DNA from: Burkholderia sp. USMB20
Lineage (GTDB): Bacteria; Pseudomonadota; Gammaproteobacteria; Burkholderiales; Burkholderiaceae
Assembly: GCF_000949135.2 (NCBI RefSeq)
Contig: NZ_JTAN02000021.1
Span: 1,116,001 to 1,180,000 of the forward strand
Direction: 5' to 3'
DNA length: 64,000 nucleotides
Shown: positions 9,455-27,510 of the stretch, piece by piece
How the letters are laid out: each line of letters starts with the position of its first letter
Position numbering within the stretch: the first letter of the stretch is position 1
Notes under the pieces: model-generated
The model's input: the letters and a program-made list of their open reading frames with translations, nothing else
What the model was told of the DNA's origin: nothing
The model's database searches: none
Position numbers and translations under genes: made by a program

Positions 9455-10645
9455 TTACTCGATGATCTTGGCGACGACGCCGGCGCCGACGGTACGGCCG
9501 CCTTCGCGGATTGCGAAGCGCAGACCTTCTTCCATCGCGATCGGAGCGATCAGCTTCACCGTGATCGACACGTTGTCGCCCGGCATCACCATTTCCTTGT
9601 CCTTCGGCAGCTCGATCGAGCCCGTCACGTCCGTCGTACGGAAGTAGAACTGCGGACGGTAGTTGTTGAAGAACGGCGTGTGACGGCCGCCTTCGTCCTT
9701 GCTCAGCACGTACACTTCAGCCGTGAAGTGCGTGTGCGGCGTGATCGAACCCGGCTTCGCCAGAACCTGGCCACGCTCCACGTCTTCACGCTTCGTGCCG
9801 CGCAGCAGGATACCGACGTTGTCGCCTGCCTGACCTTGGTCCAGCAGCTTGCGGAACATTTCAACGCCCGTGCAGGTCGTCTTCACCGTCGGCTTGATAC
9901 CGACGATTTCGATTTCTTCGCCGACCTTCACGATGCCGCGTTCGACACGACCCGTCACCACCGTACCACGGCCCGAGATCGAGAACACGTCTTCCACCGG
10001 CATCAGGAACGCGCCGTCAACTGCACGCTCCGGCGTCGGGATGTACGTGTCCAGCGCATCTGCCAGGCTCATGATCGCCACTTCGCCCAGCTCGCCCGTG
10101 TCGCCTTCCAGCGCCAGCTTGGCCGAACCCTTCACGATCGGCGTGTCGTCGCCCGGGAAGTCGTACTTCGACAGGAGCTCGCGAACTTCCATCTCGACCA
10201 GCTCGAGCAGTTCAGCGTCGTCCACCATGTCGCACTTGTTCAGGAACACGATGATGTACGGAACGCCAACCTGACGTGCCAGCAGGATGTGCTCACGCGT
10301 CTGCGGCATCGGGCCGTCTGCTGCCGAGCAAACCAGGATCGCGCCGTCCATCTGTGCCGCGCCCGTGATCATGTTCTTCACATAGTCAGCGTGGCCCGGG
10401 CAGTCGACGTGTGCGTAGTGGCGGTTAGCCGTTTCGTACTCGACGTGTGCCGTGTTGATCGTGATGCCGCGCGCCTTTTCTTCCGGTGCCGCGTCGATCT
10501 GGTCGTAAGCCTTCGCTTCGCCGCCGAACTTCTTCGTCAGCACCGTCGTGATCGCTGCCGTCAGCGTCGTCTTGCCGTGGTCAACGTGACCAATCGTACC
10601 AACGTTGACGTGCGGCTTGGTCCGCTCAAATTTACCTTTTGCCAT
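9455..10645 (-). CDS. tuf: Elongation factor Tu (copy 1)
   Basis: EF-Tu (396 aa) delivers aminoacyl-tRNA to the ribosome in a GTP-dependent way. The G1 motif [10 protein letters not shown] (near residue 18), G3 DCPGHADY and G4 NKCD are all present. It ends the str operon after fusA with a 41-base gap. It differs from the second copy (28628-29818) at residue 4 (MAKG here, MAKE there); the rest looks identical. Downstream is a U-tract terminator. Confidence 0.98.
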   Translation of the reverse strand: MAKGKFERTKPHVNVGTIGHVDHGKTTLTAAITTVLTKKFGGEAKAYDQIDAAPEEKARGITINTAHVEYETANRHYAHVDCPGHADYVKNMITGAAQMDGAILVCSAADGPMPQTREHILLARQVGVPYIIVFLNKCDMVDDAELLELVEMEVRELLSKYDFPGDDTPIVKGSAKLALEGDTGELGEVAIMSLADALDTYIPTPERAVDGAFLMPVEDVFSISGRGTVVTGRVERGIVKVGEEIEIVGIKPTVKTTCTGVEMFRKLLDQGQAGDNVGILLRGTKREDVERGQVLAKPGSITPHTHFTAEVYVLSKDEGGRHTPFFNNYRPQFYFRTTDVTGSIELPKDKEMVMPGDNVSITVKLIAPIAMEEGLRFAIREGGRTVGAGVVAKIIE

Positions 10646-10686
10646 GATTCTCTTCTTTCAAAAAATATCGGTTGGTAGCTGCAGAT

Positions 10687-12789
<2,103 letters not shown>

Positions 12790-12912
12790 TTTGATCCTCT
12801 ACTGGGATGACATGATGCAGCCCAGCTGCATCATGCTTCAACACAAACGGGCGAGGCGCCTGAAAAGCGCACCCGCCCGGAATTTATTTCCGCAAACAGC
12901 CCAGCCAGGCGC

Positions 12913-13383
12913 TTAGAAACGGAAATGCGAGAACGCGCGGTTGGCTTCTGCCATGCGGTGAACTTCATCGCGCTTCTTCATCGCGCCGCCACGGCCTTCG
13001 GCCGCTTCGGAGAGTTCACCTGCCAGGCGCAGAGCCATCGACTTCTCGCTGCGCTTCTTCGCAGCCTCACGCAGCCAGCGCATCGCCAATGCCATACGAC
13101 GCGACGGGCGCACTTCGACCGGAACTTGATAGTTGGCACCACCAACGCGGCGGCTCTTCACTTCGACCACCGGCTTCACGTTGTTGAGCGCAACCGTGAA
13201 CACTTCCAGCGGGTCCTTGCCACCCTTGGTCTGGATTTGTTCGAATGCGCCATAAACGATGCGCTCTGCAACCGACTTCTTGCCGGACAGCATCAGCATG
13301 TTCATGAACTTGGCAACATCAACGTTGCCGAACTTCGGATCCGGCAACACTTCCCGCTTGGGGACTTCGCGACGACGCGGCAT
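12913..13383 (-). CDS. rpsG: 30S ribosomal protein S7
   Basis: S7 (156 aa) is a primary 16S rRNA-binding protein and in Escherichia coli a translational repressor of the str operon. It starts [20 protein letters not shown] and contains [17 protein letters not shown] 123-base spacer separates it from fusA and a 172-base spacer from rpsL. Confidence 0.98.
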   Translation of the reverse strand: MPRRREVPKREVLPDPKFGNVDVAKFMNMLMLSGKKSVAERIVYGAFEQIQTKGGKDPLEVFTVALNNVKPVVEVKSRRVGGANYQVPVEVRPSRRMALAMRWLREAAKKRSEKSMALRLAGELSEAAEGRGGAMKKRDEVHRMAEANRAFSHFRF

Positions 13384-13555
13384 GATTCTTCCTTTACTTG
13401 TTCAGTTGGAGCTGGTTCCAGCTCCGCGGCCACCAACAAACCCGATCACATCTTCACGACTAACCAGCTTGGCCGGGTGACCACTTACTCGACAGCACCG
13501 GCAATCCGGCACTCCCGCCTTGACCGCCCTGCGGCGATCCCTGATCAAAAACTGC

Positions 13556-13936
13556 TTACTTGGCAGCCTTTGCACGCTTCGCGCCGTACTTCGAGCGCGC
13601 TTGCTTACGGTCCTTGACGCCCTGGGTATCCAGCGAGCCGCGAACCATGTGGTAACGCACACCCGGCAAGTCCTTCACACGGCCGCCGCGGATCAGCACA
13701 ACCGAGTGTTCCTGCAGGTTGTGGCCTTCACCGCCGATGTACGAAATCACTTCGAAGCCGTTCGTCAGACGAACCTTGGCGACCTTACGGAGTGCCGAGT
13801 TCGGCTTCTTCGGCGTCGTCGTGTACACACGGGTGCACACGCCGCGACGCTGGGGGCAGTCCTGCAGGGCCGGGCTCTTGCTCTTCGTCGTTTCCGACTG
13901 ACGGCCTTTGCGAACCAGTTGGTTGATGGTTGGCAT
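13556..13936 (-). CDS. rpsL: 30S ribosomal protein S12
   Basis: S12 (126 aa) controls decoding accuracy and is the target of streptomycin-resistance mutations. The two critical lysines (43 and 88 in Escherichia coli numbering) are present in [13 protein letters not shown] and [13 protein letters not shown], so no classical resistance substitution is seen. It heads the str operon and has a good promoter upstream. Confidence 0.98.
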
Positions 13937-14074
13937 TGTTTATTCCTGAAATTGAACAAAATCTGCACATCGATTTCGGGCAAAGCGAGAATCGACGCAC
14001 AGTTGACTTCCGAACCGGCGAATCGGGTGCGAGCTTTCGAACGCGACACGGCCCACCGAATACCGGAACCCAGC

Positions 14075-14104
14075 ATGATATTCCGGAAATGCCAACTAAG
14101 TCAA
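14075..14104 (-). promoter_or_regulatory. Promoter of the str operon
   Basis: On the minus strand TTGACT (14099-14104) is followed after 18 bases by TATCAT (14075-14080). This lies about 140 bases ahead of rpsL and just after the recQ stop codon. No terminator was seen between recQ and this promoter. Confidence 0.65.
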
Positions 14105-14163
14105 CGGCTTGCGTGATTTGCCAGCCGCGCGGGCGGTTTACCGGAAGGGTCGGAACACCTGTG

Positions 14164-16011
14164 TCACGCCGATTCGACGACGTCGATGATCTCGTCGCCG
14201 AAGCGTTCGAGCTTGCGCACGCCCATGCCGGGGATATGGCGCAGGTCGTCGATCGTCTCCGGCGCGTTGCGCGCGATTTCGGCCAGCGTCGCATCGTGGA
14301 AGATCACGTAGGCCGGCACGCCGTCGGACTTCGCGGTTTCCGCGCGCCACGCGCGCAGCGCGTCCCAGCGTGCGCGCTCGCGCGTGCCCATGCCGGCCGT
14401 CGGGTCGACGCGCGTGCCGCTGCGGCTCGACGACTGGCGCGTGCGCTGCGGCTTCACGTAGCGGCGCAGCGTGACCTTCTCCTCGTTCTTCAGCACCGGC
14501 TTCGCGGCCTCGGTCAGCATCAGCGCGCCGAAGCCGCCATGGTCGACCGCGAGATAGCCGTACGCGACGAGTTGCCGGAAAATCGCGCGCCACTCGGGTT
14601 CGGAGAGCGATGCGCCGATCCCGAACGTGCTGAGCTGGTCGTGGCCGCGCTGCAACACTTTCTCCGTGCGGCCGCCGCGCAGGATCTCGATCAGATGGCT
14701 CGAGCCGAAATTGAAGCCGCTCGCGCGCTGCGCGCGGAATACGCATGACAGCGCCATCTGCGCCTCGCGCGTCGCGTCCCATGAATCGGGCGGTTCGAGG
14801 CACGTGTCGCAGTTGCCGCACGGCTGGCTCGCCTCGCCGAAATAGTTGAGGAGCCGCACGCGCCGGCACGAGATCGTCTCGCACAACCCGAGCAACGCGT
14901 CGAGCTTCGACGTCTGCACGCGCTTGTGCGCGTCGTCCGCATCGGACTCGTCGATCATCTTGCGCTGCTGGACGACGTCGCCGAGCCCATACGCCATCCA
15001 CGCGTTCGCCGGCATCCCGTCGCGGCCCGCACGGCCGGTTTCCTGGTAGTAGCCCTCGACGCTCTTCGGCAAATCGAGGTGCGCGACAAAGCGCACATCC
15101 GGCTTGTCGATGCCCATGCCGAACGCGATCGTCGCGCACATCACGATGCCTTCCTCGCGCTGGAACATTTCCTGGTGCTTCTGCCGTACCTCGAACTCCA
15201 TCCCCGCGTGATACGGCAGCGCGCGCACACCCTGAGCCTTCAGCCATTCGGCCGTTTCCTCGACCTTGCGGCGCGACAGGCAGTAGACGACGCCCGCGTC
15301 GGTCGTGCCGTCCGCGTTCGTGTGTTCCGCGCGGATGAAATCGAGCAGCTGCGAACGCGCGTTGTCTTTCTCGACGATCCGGTAACGGATGTTCGGGCGA
15401 TCGAAGCTCGACACGAACACGCGCGCGTCGTCGAGCGCGAGGCGATGGATGATCTCGTCGCGCGTGATCGCGTCGGCGGTGGCCGTCAGCGCGATGCGCG
15501 GCACCGACGGGAAGCGTTCGTGCAGCACCGACAGCTGGATGTATTCGGGACGGAAGTCATGCCCCCACTGCGACACGCAGTGCGCCTCGTCGATCGCGAA
15601 CAGGCCGATCTTCGCGCGCTCGAGCAGGTCGAGGAAGCGGCCCGTCATCAGCCGCTCGGGCGCGACGTACAGCAGGTCGATCTCGCCCTCGCGCAACGCG
15701 CGCTCGGTCGCCGCGGCCTCGGCGCCCGACAGTGTCGAGTTCAGGTAGGCCGCGCGCACGCCGACTTCGCTCAGCGCGGCGACCTGGTCCTGCATCAGCG
15801 CGATCAGCGGCGACACCACGATGCCCGCGCCCTGCCCGGCCTCGCGGCGCAGCAGCGCCGGGATCTGGTAGCACAGCGACTTGCCGCCGCCCGTCGGCAT
15901 CAGCACGAGGCAATCGCCGCCGCCGGCGACGTGTTCGACGATCTCGCCCTGCTGGCCGCGAAAGGCGGAATAACCAAAAACTTCGTCGAGGATTTCGAGG
16001 GCGCGGGACAT
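14164..16011 (-). CDS. recQ: ATP-dependent DNA helicase RecQ
   Basis: RecQ (615 aa) is a 3'-5' DNA helicase of recombination and replication-fork repair. Walker A is PTGGGKS (residues 39-45) and the DEAH box is at 141-144, within [17 protein letters not shown]. The helicase C domain includes GRAGRDG. The zinc-binding cysteines lie in [12 protein letters not shown] and CGNCDTC, and a winged helix follows. An HRDC domain closes the protein (about 545-610). [14 protein letters not shown] is chosen as the start because the frame upstream does not resemble RecQ. The gene is alone between rpoC and the str operon. Confidence 0.96.
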   Translation of the reverse strand: MSRALEILDEVFGYSAFRGQQGEIVEHVAGGGDCLVLMPTGGGKSLCYQIPALLRREAGQGAGIVVSPLIALMQDQVAALSEVGVRAAYLNSTLSGAEAAATERALREGEIDLLYVAPERLMTGRFLDLLERAKIGLFAIDEAHCVSQWGHDFRPEYIQLSVLHERFPSVPRIALTATADAITRDEIIHRLALDDARVFVSSFDRPNIRYRIVEKDNARSQLLDFIRAEHTNADGTTDAGVVYCLSRRKVEETAEWLKAQGVRALPYHAGMEFEVRQKHQEMFQREEGIVMCATIAFGMGIDKPDVRFVAHLDLPKSVEGYYQETGRAGRDGMPANAWMAYGLGDVVQQRKMIDESDADDAHKRVQTSKLDALLGLCETISCRRVRLLNYFGEASQPCGNCDTCLEPPDSWDATREAQMALSCVFRAQRASGFNFGSSHLIEILRGGRTEKVLQRGHDQLSTFGIGASLSEPEWRAIFRQLVAYGYLAVDHGGFGALMLTEAAKPVLKNEEKVTLRRYVKPQRTRQSSSRSGTRVDPTAGMGTRERARWDALRAWRAETAKSDGVPAYVIFHDATLAEIARNAPETIDDLRHIPGMGVRKLERFGDEIIDVVESA

Positions 16012-16173
16012 GAGTGAGAACGAGGACGGCGGAAGGATGACCGCAATTTTAACAACCCGCTCGCGCAGCGCGCGGCGAATCGTGCAACGTTGGCCGATCG
16101 GACAGGGTTCGAGCGCGCGCATGACGGGCCTGCGCGACCGTGCGGCAAGCCCGTCATGCACGTGAACGACGGA

Positions 16174-16204
16174 TAAAAAAAACCGCCCGGCGGACCGGGC
16201 GGTT
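16174..16204 (-). terminator. Rho-independent terminator after rpoC
   Basis: A perfect 10-base stem (AACCGCCCGG / CCGGGCGGTT) with a 4-base loop is followed on the minus strand by a run of eight T. It lies 49 bases after the rpoC stop and ends the rplKAJL-rpoBC unit. Confidence 0.92.
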
Positions 16205-16252
16205 TCGATGACAGCGAATACGGCAGCGTGAGGCGGCTCGCGCCGCCCGCGC

Positions 16253-19200
16253 TTATTCGGCTGCCGGGTGTTGCGGCTCTTCCGCCGGTGCGCTCGGCGT
16301 ACCGAAGTCGAATGCCTCTTCCGCTGCGATCTGGTCGAAACGCTCGCGGTCGGACATCTCCTTCGCCTTGCGTGCCTTGTGGAACGCGAGACCCGTACCG
16401 GCCGGGATCAGACGGCCGACGATCACGTTTTCCTTCAGGCCGCGCAGATCGTCGCGCTTGCCCATGATCGCCGCTTCGGTCAGCACGCGGGTCGTTTCCT
16501 GGAACGATGCCGCGGAGATGAACGAGTCGGTCGACAGCGACGCCTTCGTGATACCGAGGAGCACGTTGTCGTACGAAGCCGGGCGCTTGCCCTCGGCGAT
16601 CATGCGATCGTTCTCGTCCAGCATGTCGGAACGCTCGACCTGTTCGCCCGGGATGAAGCGCGTATCGCCGTTGTCGGTGATCTGCACACGACGCAGCATC
16701 TGGCGAACGATCACCTCGATGTGCTTGTCGTTGATCTTCACGCCCTGCAGACGATACACGTCCTGCACTTCGTCGACGATGTAGCGCGACAGCGCCTCGA
16801 TACCCTGCAGACGCAGGATGTCGTGCGGATCGGCCGGGCCGTCCACGATCATTTCGCCCTTGTTGACGACCTGAGCATCGTGGACCAGGACCTGCTTTTC
16901 CTTCGCGATCAGGAACTCGTGCTGATTGCCTTCGAGGTCCGTGATGACGAGACGCTGCTTGCCCTTCGTGTCCTTGCCGAACGACGTCGTACCGGTGACT
17001 TCCGCGAGAATGCCGGCGTCCTTCGGCGAACGCGCTTCGAACAGTTCCGCCACCCGCGGCAGACCGCCGGTAATGTCACGCGTCTTCTGCGCTTCGGTCG
17101 GGATACGTGCAAGCACTTCACCCACCTGCACTTGCTGGCCGTCCTTCACGGTGATCAGTGCGCCGACCTGGAAGCCGATCTGCACTGCGTGCTCCGTGCC
17201 CGGGATCTTCACTTCGTCGCCGTTCGCGTCGAGCAGTTTCACCTGCGGACGCACGCTCTTCGAAGCTTGCGAACCACGACGCTTCACGTCGATCACGACC
17301 AGCGTCGACAGGCCGGTCACGTCGTCGATCTGCTTCGCGACGGTCACGCCTTCCTCGACGTTCTCGAACTTCACCGTACCACCGTACTCGGTGATGATCG
17401 GACGCGTCATCGGGTCCCACGTCGCCAGCTGCGTGCCGGCCTTGATCGTCGCGCCGTCGAGTTGCAGCAGCGTCGCGCCGTACGGCACTTTGTGACGCTC
17501 GCGCTCGCGACCGAAATCGTCGGTGATCAGCGCCTCGCCCGAACGCGAAATGACGATCTGCTCGCCCTTCGCGTTGGTGACGTAACGCATCGTCGCCGTG
17601 AAGCGCACGATACCGTTGCTCTTCGCTTCGACCGACGACGCCACTGCCGCACGCGATGCCGCACCACCGATGTGGAACGTACGCATCGTCAGCTGCGTGC
17701 CCGGCTCACCGATCGACTGTGCCGCGATCACGCCGACTGCTTCGCCGACGTTCACGAGCGAGCCGCGGCCGAGGTCACGGCCGTAGCAGGCCGCGCACAG
17801 ACCGTAGCGCGTTTCGCAGGTCAGCGGCGTGCGCACGCGCACTTCGTCGATGCCGAGGCGTTCGATTTCCTCGACCGCCGTTTCATCGAGCAGCGTGCCC
17901 GATTCGTACAGCGTTTCCTGCGTTTCCGGGTTCACGACGTCCGCGACCGCGACGCGGCCGAGGATACGGTCGCGCAGCGCTTCGACGACTTCACCGCCTT
18001 CGACCAGCGCCTTCATCGCGACGCCGTTCGACGTGCCGCAATCGTCCTCGACCACCACCAGATCCTGCGTGACGTCGACGAGACGACGCGTCAGGTAACC
18101 CGAGTTCGCGGTCTTCAGTGCCGTATCAGCCAGACCCTTACGTGCACCGTGGGTCGAGATGAAGTACTGCAACACGTTCAGGCCTTCGCGGAAGTTCGCG
18201 GTAATCGGCGTCTCGATAATCGAGCCGTCCGGCTTCGCCATCAGGCCTCGCATACCGGCCAGCTGACGAATCTGCACCGCCGAACCCCGGGCGCCCGAGT
18301 CGGCCATCATGTAGATCGAGTTGAACGACTCCTGGCGCGTCTCGTTGCCGTCGCGGTCCGTCACCGGCTCCGTCGACAGCTGCTCCATCATCGCCTTGCC
18401 GACCGCTTCCGACGTTGCCGACCAGATGTCGACCACGTTGTTGTAGCGTTCCTGCGCGGTGACGAGACCCGACATGTACTGGCGGTCGTACTCCTTCACC
18501 TTCTTCGCGGCGTCGCCGACGATCGTTTCCTTCTGCGGCGGCACGAGCATGTCGTCCACGCAGATCGAAATGCCGGCACGCGTCGCGAGGCGGAAACCCG
18601 ACTGCATCAGCTGGTCGGCGAACACGACCGTCGCACGCAGACCGCACTTGCGGAATGCGGTGTTGATCAGGCGCGAGATTTCCTTCTTCTTCAGCGGCTT
18701 GTTCAGCACCGAGAACGGCAGGCCGTGCGGCAGGATCTCCGACAGGATCGCGCGACCGACGGTCGTCGCGTACAGCGAGATCTTCGGCACGAATTCCGGC
18801 GCGCCTTCCGACGTGTCCTCGTTGCGGACCATTTCGGTGATCCGCACGTTGACGCGCGAGGCCAGCTCGACTTCCTTGTTCTCGTACGCGCGGATCACTT
18901 CCGACACGCCGGTGAACGACAGGCCTTCGCCCTTGCCGTTGATCGCTTCGCGGGTCGCGTAGTACAGACCCAGCACGATATCCTGCGACGGCACGATCGA
19001 CGGATCGCCGTTGGCCGGGAACAGCACGTTGTTCGACGCCAGCATCAGCGTACGCGCTTCCATCTGCGCTTCGAGCGACAGCGGCACGTGAACGGCCATC
19101 TGGTCACCGTCGAAGTCGGCGTTGAACGCCGCGCAGACGAGCGGGTGCAGCTGAATTGCCTTGCCTTCGATCAGCACCGGCTCGAACGCCTGGATACCGA

Positions 19201-20494
19201 GACGGTGCAGCGTCGGCGCACGGTTCAGCATCACCGGGTGCTCGCGGATCACCTCTTCGAGGATGTCCCACACCACCGGCGTCTGGTTCTCGACTTCCTT
19301 CTTCGCAGCCTTGATGGTCGTCGCGACGCCCATCACTTCCAGCTTGTTGAAGATGAACGGCTTGAACAGCTCGAGCGCCATCAGCTTCGGCAGACCGCAC
19401 TGGTGCAGCTTCAGCGTCGGGCCGACCACGATGACCGAACGGCCCGAGTAGTCGACGCGCTTGCCCAGCAGGTTCTGACGGAAACGACCGCCCTTGCCCT
19501 TGATCATGTCGGCGAGCGACTTCAGCGGACGCTTGTTCGCGCCCGTCATCGCCTTGCCGCGACGACCGTTGTCGAGCAGCGAGTCGACGGCTTCCTGCAG
19601 CATCCGCTTTTCGTTGCGGACGATGATTTCAGGTGCCTTCAGCTCGAGCAGACGCTTCAACCGGTTGTTACGGTTGATCACGCGGCGATACAGGTCGTTC
19701 AGGTCCGACGTCGCGAAACGGCCGCCGTCCAGCGGCACGAGCGGACGCAGTTCCGGCGGCAGCACCGGCAGCACTTCGAGGATCATCCACTCGGGCTTGA
19801 TGCCCGAGCGCTGGAATGCCTCGAGGACCTTCAGGCGCTTCGCGTACTTCTTGATCTTCGCTTCCGAGCCGGTGTTCTTCAGCTCGGTGCGCAGCGTCTC
19901 GACCTGCTCGTCGATGTTGATCGCACGCAGCAGTTCACGCACGCCTTCCGCGCCCATCTCGGCACGGAATTCGTCGCCGTATTCCTCGACCTTGTTGTAG
20001 TAATCCTCTTCGGTCATGATCTGCCGCGCCTTCAGCGGCGTCATGCCCGGTTCGATCACCACGTATGCTTCGAAGTACAGCACGCGTTCGATGTCGCGCA
20101 GCGTCATGTCGAGCACCATGCCCAGACGCGACGGCAGCGACTTCAGGAACCAGATGTGCGCGACCGGCGAGGCCAGCTCGATGTGGCCCATCCGTTCGCG
20201 ACGCACCTTCGCCAGCGTCACTTCGACGCCGCACTTCTCGCAGATCACGCCGCGGTGCTTCAGGCGCTTGTACTTGCCGCACAGGCACTCGTAGTCCTTG
20301 ATCGGCCCGAAGATCTTCGCGCAGAACAGACCATCGCGTTCCGGCTTGAACGTACGGTAGTTGATGGTCTCCGGCTTCTTCACTTCGCCGAACGACCACG
20401 AGCGGATCTTGTCCGGCGAGGCCAGACCGATCTTGATCGCGTCGAAAACTTCTTCCTGTTGGACTTGCTTGAATAGATCGAGCAGAGCTTTCAT
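16253..20494 (-). CDS. rpoC: RNA polymerase subunit beta'
   Basis: Beta' (1413 aa) carries the RNA polymerase active site. The N-terminal zinc site has cysteines 70, 72, 85 and 88. The catalytic motif [12 protein letters not shown], with the three magnesium-binding aspartates, is intact near residue 460. A second zinc cysteine cluster appears in [17 protein letters not shown]. The length is close to Escherichia coli (1407 aa). It follows rpoB by 21 bases and is ended by a strong terminator. Confidence 0.98.
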   Translation of the reverse strand: MKALLDLFKQVQQEEVFDAIKIGLASPDKIRSWSFGEVKKPETINYRTFKPERDGLFCAKIFGPIKDYECLCGKYKRLKHRGVICEKCGVEVTLAKVRRERMGHIELASPVAHIWFLKSLPSRLGMVLDMTLRDIERVLYFEAYVVIEPGMTPLKARQIMTEEDYYNKVEEYGDEFRAEMGAEGVRELLRAINIDEQVETLRTELKNTGSEAKIKKYAKRLKVLEAFQRSGIKPEWMILEVLPVLPPELRPLVPLDGGRFATSDLNDLYRRVINRNNRLKRLLELKAPEIIVRNEKRMLQEAVDSLLDNGRRGKAMTGANKRPLKSLADMIKGKGGRFRQNLLGKRVDYSGRSVIVVGPTLKLHQCGLPKLMALELFKPFIFNKLEVMGVATTIKAAKKEVENQTPVVWDILEEVIREHPVMLNRAPTLHRLGIQAFEPVLIEGKAIQLHPLVCAAFNADFDGDQMAVHVPLSLEAQMEARTLMLASNNVLFPANGDPSIVPSQDIVLGLYYATREAINGKGEGLSFTGVSEVIRAYENKEVELASRVNVRITEMVRNEDTSEGAPEFVPKISLYATTVGRAILSEILPHGLPFSVLNKPLKKKEISRLINTAFRKCGLRATVVFADQLMQSGFRLATRAGISICVDDMLVPPQKETIVGDAAKKVKEYDRQYMSGLVTAQERYNNVVDIWSATSEAVGKAMMEQLSTEPVTDRDGNETRQESFNSIYMMADSGARGSAVQIRQLAGMRGLMAKPDGSIIETPITANFREGLNVLQYFISTHGARKGLADTALKTANSGYLTRRLVDVTQDLVVVEDDCGTSNGVAMKALVEGGEVVEALRDRILGRVAVADVVNPETQETLYESGTLLDETAVEEIERLGIDEVRVRTPLTCETRYGLCAACYGRDLGRGSLVNVGEAVGVIAAQSIGEPGTQLTMRTFHIGGAASRAAVASSVEAKSNGIVRFTATMRYVTNAKGEQIVISRSGEALITDDFGRERERHKVPYGATLLQLDGATIKAGTQLATWDPMTRPIITEYGGTVKFENVEEGVTVAKQIDDVTGLSTLVVIDVKRRGSQASKSVRPQVKLLDANGDEVKIPGTEHAVQIGFQVGALITVKDGQQVQVGEVLARIPTEAQKTRDITGGLPRVAELFEARSPKDAGILAEVTGTTSFGKDTKGKQRLVITDLEGNQHEFLIAKEKQVLVHDAQVVNKGEMIVDGPADPHDILRLQGIEALSRYIVDEVQDVYRLQGVKINDKHIEVIVRQMLRRVQITDNGDTRFIPGEQVERSDMLDENDRMIAEGKRPASYDNVLLGITKASLSTDSFISAASFQETTRVLTEAAIMGKRDDLRGLKENVIVGRLIPAGTGLAFHKARKAKEMSDRERFDQIAAEEAFDFGTPSAPAEEPQHPAAE

Positions 20495-20515
20495 TGCCTT
20501 CTCTCCGTAGTCCGA

Positions 20516-24622
<4,107 letters not shown>

Positions 24623-24998
24623 ACGATCTCCGAATCACGGCGGGTGCTGTCGAGGCGGGATACCTGGACGTTTCAAACCCGAGTGTTCACCGACTGAGAC
24701 CCGATGGCCGCCCGATGGCTTGAACGAGCCGAGAAGCTTGGTGGTTGGCCGCTACCAACCGCTGGCTGACGGCAGCGGATGCCTGTGTTGCCCGCTACCC
24801 GACCAAACTTGCCTTCTGCAGTCGCTTCAGAAGACAAAGAGAAACGCCAATCGATGCATTGACAACGATTCGGCGGTTTTCTTTGGCTTCTGGGGCCGAT
24901 TATTCGGGCTCCCGAATGAGTGCCAGAATAACGTCCCCACAAAGCACAAAAAGGCCGGCGGTGAAAATACCGCCAGCCTTCGCACAGCGCGTCGAAAC
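24623..24998 (-). other. rplL-rpoB intergenic region
   Basis: This 376-base spacer contains no credible gene. It has the attenuator-like hairpin next to rplL, a perfect hairpin ATTCGGG/CCCGAAT (24902-24917) after it, and a smaller inverted repeat GGTTGG/CCAACC (24743-24760). In Escherichia coli the same gap holds a partial terminator and an RNase III site. The equivalent use here is inference. Confidence 0.6.
24946..24980 (-). terminator. Attenuator-like terminator between rplL and rpoB
   Basis: On the minus strand a 12-base stem with one mismatch (AAGGCTGGCGGT / ACCGCCGGCCTT) is followed by TTTGTGCTTT. It starts 18 bases after the rplL stop. The U-run is short, which suits a partial terminator that lets some polymerases through to rpoBC. 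Confidence 0.7.
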
Positions 24999-25373
24999 TT
25001 ACTTGACTTCGACCTTCGCGCCTGCTTCTTCCAGCTTCTTCTTGGCTTCTTCAGCAGCAGCCTTGTCGACGCCTTCCTTGACAGCCTTCGGTGCGCCGTC
25101 AACGACGTCCTTCGCTTCCTTCAGGCCCAGGCCCGTCAGTTCGCGAACTGCCTTGATGACTGCAACCTTGTTGCTGCCTGCTTCAGCCAGAACGACCGTG
25201 AATTCGGTCTTTTCTTCTGCAGCAGCAGCAGCGCCGCCGCCTGCCGGGCCAGCGACTGCCACTGCAGCTGCCGACACGCCAAACTTCTCTTCGAACGCCT
25301 TGACCAGTTCGTTCAGTTCCAGAACGGTCATCCCTTCGACTGCTGCCAGGATGTCTTCTTTTGCGATTGCCAT
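24999..25373 (-). CDS. rplL: 50S ribosomal protein L7/L12
   Basis: L7/L12 (124 aa) forms the flexible stalk that recruits translation GTPases. The N-terminal dimerisation domain is followed by an Ala/Gly-rich hinge (about residues 38-53). The C-terminal factor-binding domain has [19 protein letters not shown]. It lies 63 bases after rplJ. Confidence 0.98.
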   Translation of the reverse strand: MAIAKEDILAAVEGMTVLELNELVKAFEEKFGVSAAAVAVAGPAGGGAAAAAEEKTEFTVVLAEAGSNKVAVIKAVRELTGLGLKEAKDVVDGAPKAVKEGVDKAAAEEAKKKLEEAGAKVEVK

Positions 25374-25436
25374 TTGAAATACTCCTAAATTGAATTCGGA
25401 TACAGCCAGCGATCAGTAACGCTGATGCACGTTCGC

Positions 25437-25934
25437 TTACGCAGCTTCCGCTTGCTTCTTCTCGGCGAGCGCGGCCAGAGCACGCGCGAAGCCCGAAACA
25501 GGCGATTGCATAACGAACAGCAGCTTCGAGAGCAGTTCTTCACGGCTCGGGATGCTTGCCAGCGCTTGCACGCCAGCCTTGTCCATCACCTTGCCATCGA
25601 ACGAACCAGCCTTGATGACCAACTTGTCATTGCTCTTGCTGAAGTCGTTGACGACCTTAGCAGCGGCAATTGCATCTTCCGAGATGCCGTAGATCAGCGG
25701 ACCAGTCATCTGCTCTGCCAGCGGAGCAAACGGGGTACCTTCAACAGCGCGACGCGCCAGCGTGTTCTTCAACACGCGCAGGTAAACCTGTTGCTCACGC
25801 GCTTTCGCGCGCAGCTTGGTCAGATCGCCAACCGCAATTCCACGATACTCAGCCAGCACAACGGTCTGGGCCTTCGCGACTTGCGCGGAAACCTCAGCGA
25901 CGACGGCTTGCTTGTCTTCTCTATTAAGCGGCAC
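25437..25934 (-). CDS. rplJ: 50S ribosomal protein L10 (GTG start)
   Basis: L10 (165 aa) is the base of the L7/L12 stalk and, in many bacteria, represses its own operon. The protein begins at a GTG codon with [19 protein letters not shown] stands seven bases ahead of it, which decides this start over a longer in-frame ATG at 25988. The C-terminal helix that binds L7/L12 dimers is present. It follows a 308-base leader. Confidence 0.96.
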   Translation of the reverse strand: MPLNREDKQAVVAEVSAQVAKAQTVVLAEYRGIAVGDLTKLRAKAREQQVYLRVLKNTLARRAVEGTPFAPLAEQMTGPLIYGISEDAIAAAKVVNDFSKSNDKLVIKAGSFDGKVMDKAGVQALASIPSREELLSKLLFVMQSPVSGFARALAALAEKKQAEAA

Positions 25935-26242
25935 GGTTAGCCTCCAGAAACGATACGTTCGGCGCGGCCGGCATGGCCGAAACCTCACGTACCTCGTTCA
26001 ACAACGGCGTCCGACCTCGTTAGGAGTATTTCCACCTCACGCCGTGAATCGCTTCACGACCTGCGGCTTCACCACTGCAAAACTTTTTCGGGTTCGCCAT
26101 CTGCGTTGGCTTGAATTAAGGGATCGCCTGCCTGCTGCGTCCCACCAACGGTCTTTGATAACCGGTTGCCCGCCCAACTGCACGAACAACCGCCCAAAGC
26201 CCATGTAGGCCGCTTCGCGAACGAAGCGGCCCGAATACTTTC
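25935..26242 (-). promoter_or_regulatory. rplA-rplJ intergenic region, probable L10 leader
   Basis: This 308-base spacer contains no gene. Its position and length match the L10 leader of other bacteria, where L10-L12 binds the mRNA to repress rplJL translation. It opens with a perfect UUCG-type hairpin near the rplA stop. I did not identify the kink-turn of the known L10 leader with certainty, so the assignment rests mainly on context. Confidence 0.5.
26208..26231 (-). other. Perfect UUCG hairpin after rplA
   Basis: A 10-base perfect stem (GGCCGCTTCG / CGAAGCGGCC) closes a TTCG tetraloop, 11 bases after the rplA stop codon. No U-run follows. The very stable hairpin may act as a 3' barrier to exonucleases or as part of the L10 leader. 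Confidence 0.65.
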
Positions 26243-26938
26243 TTACGCTGCCAGCGTAGCCTGGTCGACACGCACGCCGACGCCCATCGTGCTCGACAGT
26301 GCGATCTTGCGCAGGTAGACGCCCTTGCTCGTTGCCGGCTTCGCCTTCTGCAGCGCTTCGATCAGCGCCGACAGGTTCGAACGCAGTGCGGTCGATTCGA
26401 ACGATGCACGGCCGATGGTCGCGTGGATGATACCGGCCTTGTCGACACGGAATTGCACCTGACCAGCCTTCGCGTTCTTGACGGCGGTTGCGACGTCCGG
26501 CGTGACCGTGCCGACCTTCGGGTTCGGCATCAGGCCGCGCGGGCCGAGGATCTGACCGAGCGTACCGACGATACGCATCGTGTCCGGCGAAGCGATCACG
26601 ATGTCGAAGTCCATCTGGCCAGCCTTGATCTGCTCAGCCAGGTCTTCCATACCGACGATTTCCGCGCCTGCTGCACGAGCCTGCTCGGCCTTCTCGCCTT
26701 GCGCGAACACGGCAACGCGAACCGACTTGCCCGTACCTGCCGGCAGAACGACCGAACCACGAACGACCTGGTCCGATTTCTTCGCATCGATGCCGAGCTG
26801 GACTGCGACGTCGATCGATTCGTTGAACTTCGCGCTCGCGCATTCCTTCACGAGTGCCAGTGCGTCTTCGATCGCGTACAGCTTCTGACGGTCGACCTTG
26901 GCGGCAAATGCCTGACGGCGCTTGGAGATCTTAGCCAT
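26243..26938 (-). CDS. rplA: 50S ribosomal protein L1
   Basis: L1 (231 aa) forms the mobile L1 stalk at the E site and in Escherichia coli represses the L11 operon. Conserved elements are the run [20 protein letters not shown] and the C-terminal [11 protein letters not shown]. It starts immediately after the rplK stop with no gap. Confidence 0.98.
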   Translation of the reverse strand: MAKISKRRQAFAAKVDRQKLYAIEDALALVKECASAKFNESIDVAVQLGIDAKKSDQVVRGSVVLPAGTGKSVRVAVFAQGEKAEQARAAGAEIVGMEDLAEQIKAGQMDFDIVIASPDTMRIVGTLGQILGPRGLMPNPKVGTVTPDVATAVKNAKAGQVQFRVDKAGIIHATIGRASFESTALRSNLSALIEALQKAKPATSKGVYLRKIALSSTMGVGVRVDQATLAA

Positions 26939-27370
26939 TTACACGCCCTCCACAGTGATGCCCATCGAGCGTGCGCTACCAGCGATGGTGCGAACGGCTG
27001 CGTCCAGATCAGCTGCCGTAAGGTCCGGCATCTTGGTCTTCGCGATTTCTTCGGCTTGAGCGCGCGTGATCGAACCGACCTTGTCGGTGTGCGGCTTGCT
27101 CGAGCCCTTGTCCACCTTCGCCGCCTTCTTGATCAGGACGGTTGCCGGCGGCGTCTTCATCACGAACGTGAAGCTCTTGTCAGCGTATGCCGTGATGACC
27201 ACCGGCACCGGCAGACCCGGCTCCATGCCTTGAGTCTGCGCGTTGAACGCCTTGCAGAACTCCATGATGTTCAGGCCGCGCTGGCCCAGTGCCGGACCGA
27301 CCGGCGGCGACGGGTTGGCTTTACCTGCAGGAATCTGCAGCTTGATAAAGCCGACAATCTTCTTTGCCAT
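26939..27370 (-). CDS. rplK: 50S ribosomal protein L11
   Basis: L11 (143 aa) lies in the GTPase-associated centre and is needed for the RelA stringent response. It starts [20 protein letters not shown] and carries [19 protein letters not shown], the thiostrepton-binding region. It lies between nusG and rplA. Confidence 0.98.
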   Translation of the reverse strand: MAKKIVGFIKLQIPAGKANPSPPVGPALGQRGLNIMEFCKAFNAQTQGMEPGLPVPVVITAYADKSFTFVMKTPPATVLIKKAAKVDKGSSKPHTDKVGSITRAQAEEIAKTKMPDLTAADLDAAVRTIAGSARSMGITVEGV

Positions 27371-27477
27371 TTGTAAACCTCGTTGGAACGCCAGACGGCG
27401 TTCGGTGAGTGATAACGCGCGTTCGCCGCTGGCTACTGACGCTCCTCAACGGCCATAACGCGGACCGTAAGCGCGAA

Positions 27478-27501
27478 GGTGGGCAGCCGAGGCTGCCCAC
27501 C
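27478..27501 (-). other. Perfect hairpin after nusG
   Basis: An 11-base perfect stem (GGTGGGCAGCC / GGCTGCCCACC) with a 2-base loop begins 9 bases after the nusG stop codon. No U-run follows, so it is not a standard terminator. It probably stabilises the mRNA end or marks a processing point before rplK. Confidence 0.65.
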
Positions 27502-27510
27502 GAATCGGGA

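Noticed and set aside
16268-20476. Very long open frame on the plus strand opposite rpoC (and similar ones opposite rpoB at 20606-24523 and vgrG at 36435-38723)
   Set aside because: They mirror the codon pattern of strongly coding minus-strand genes in GC-rich DNA, are Arg/His/Asp-rich, and show no domain.
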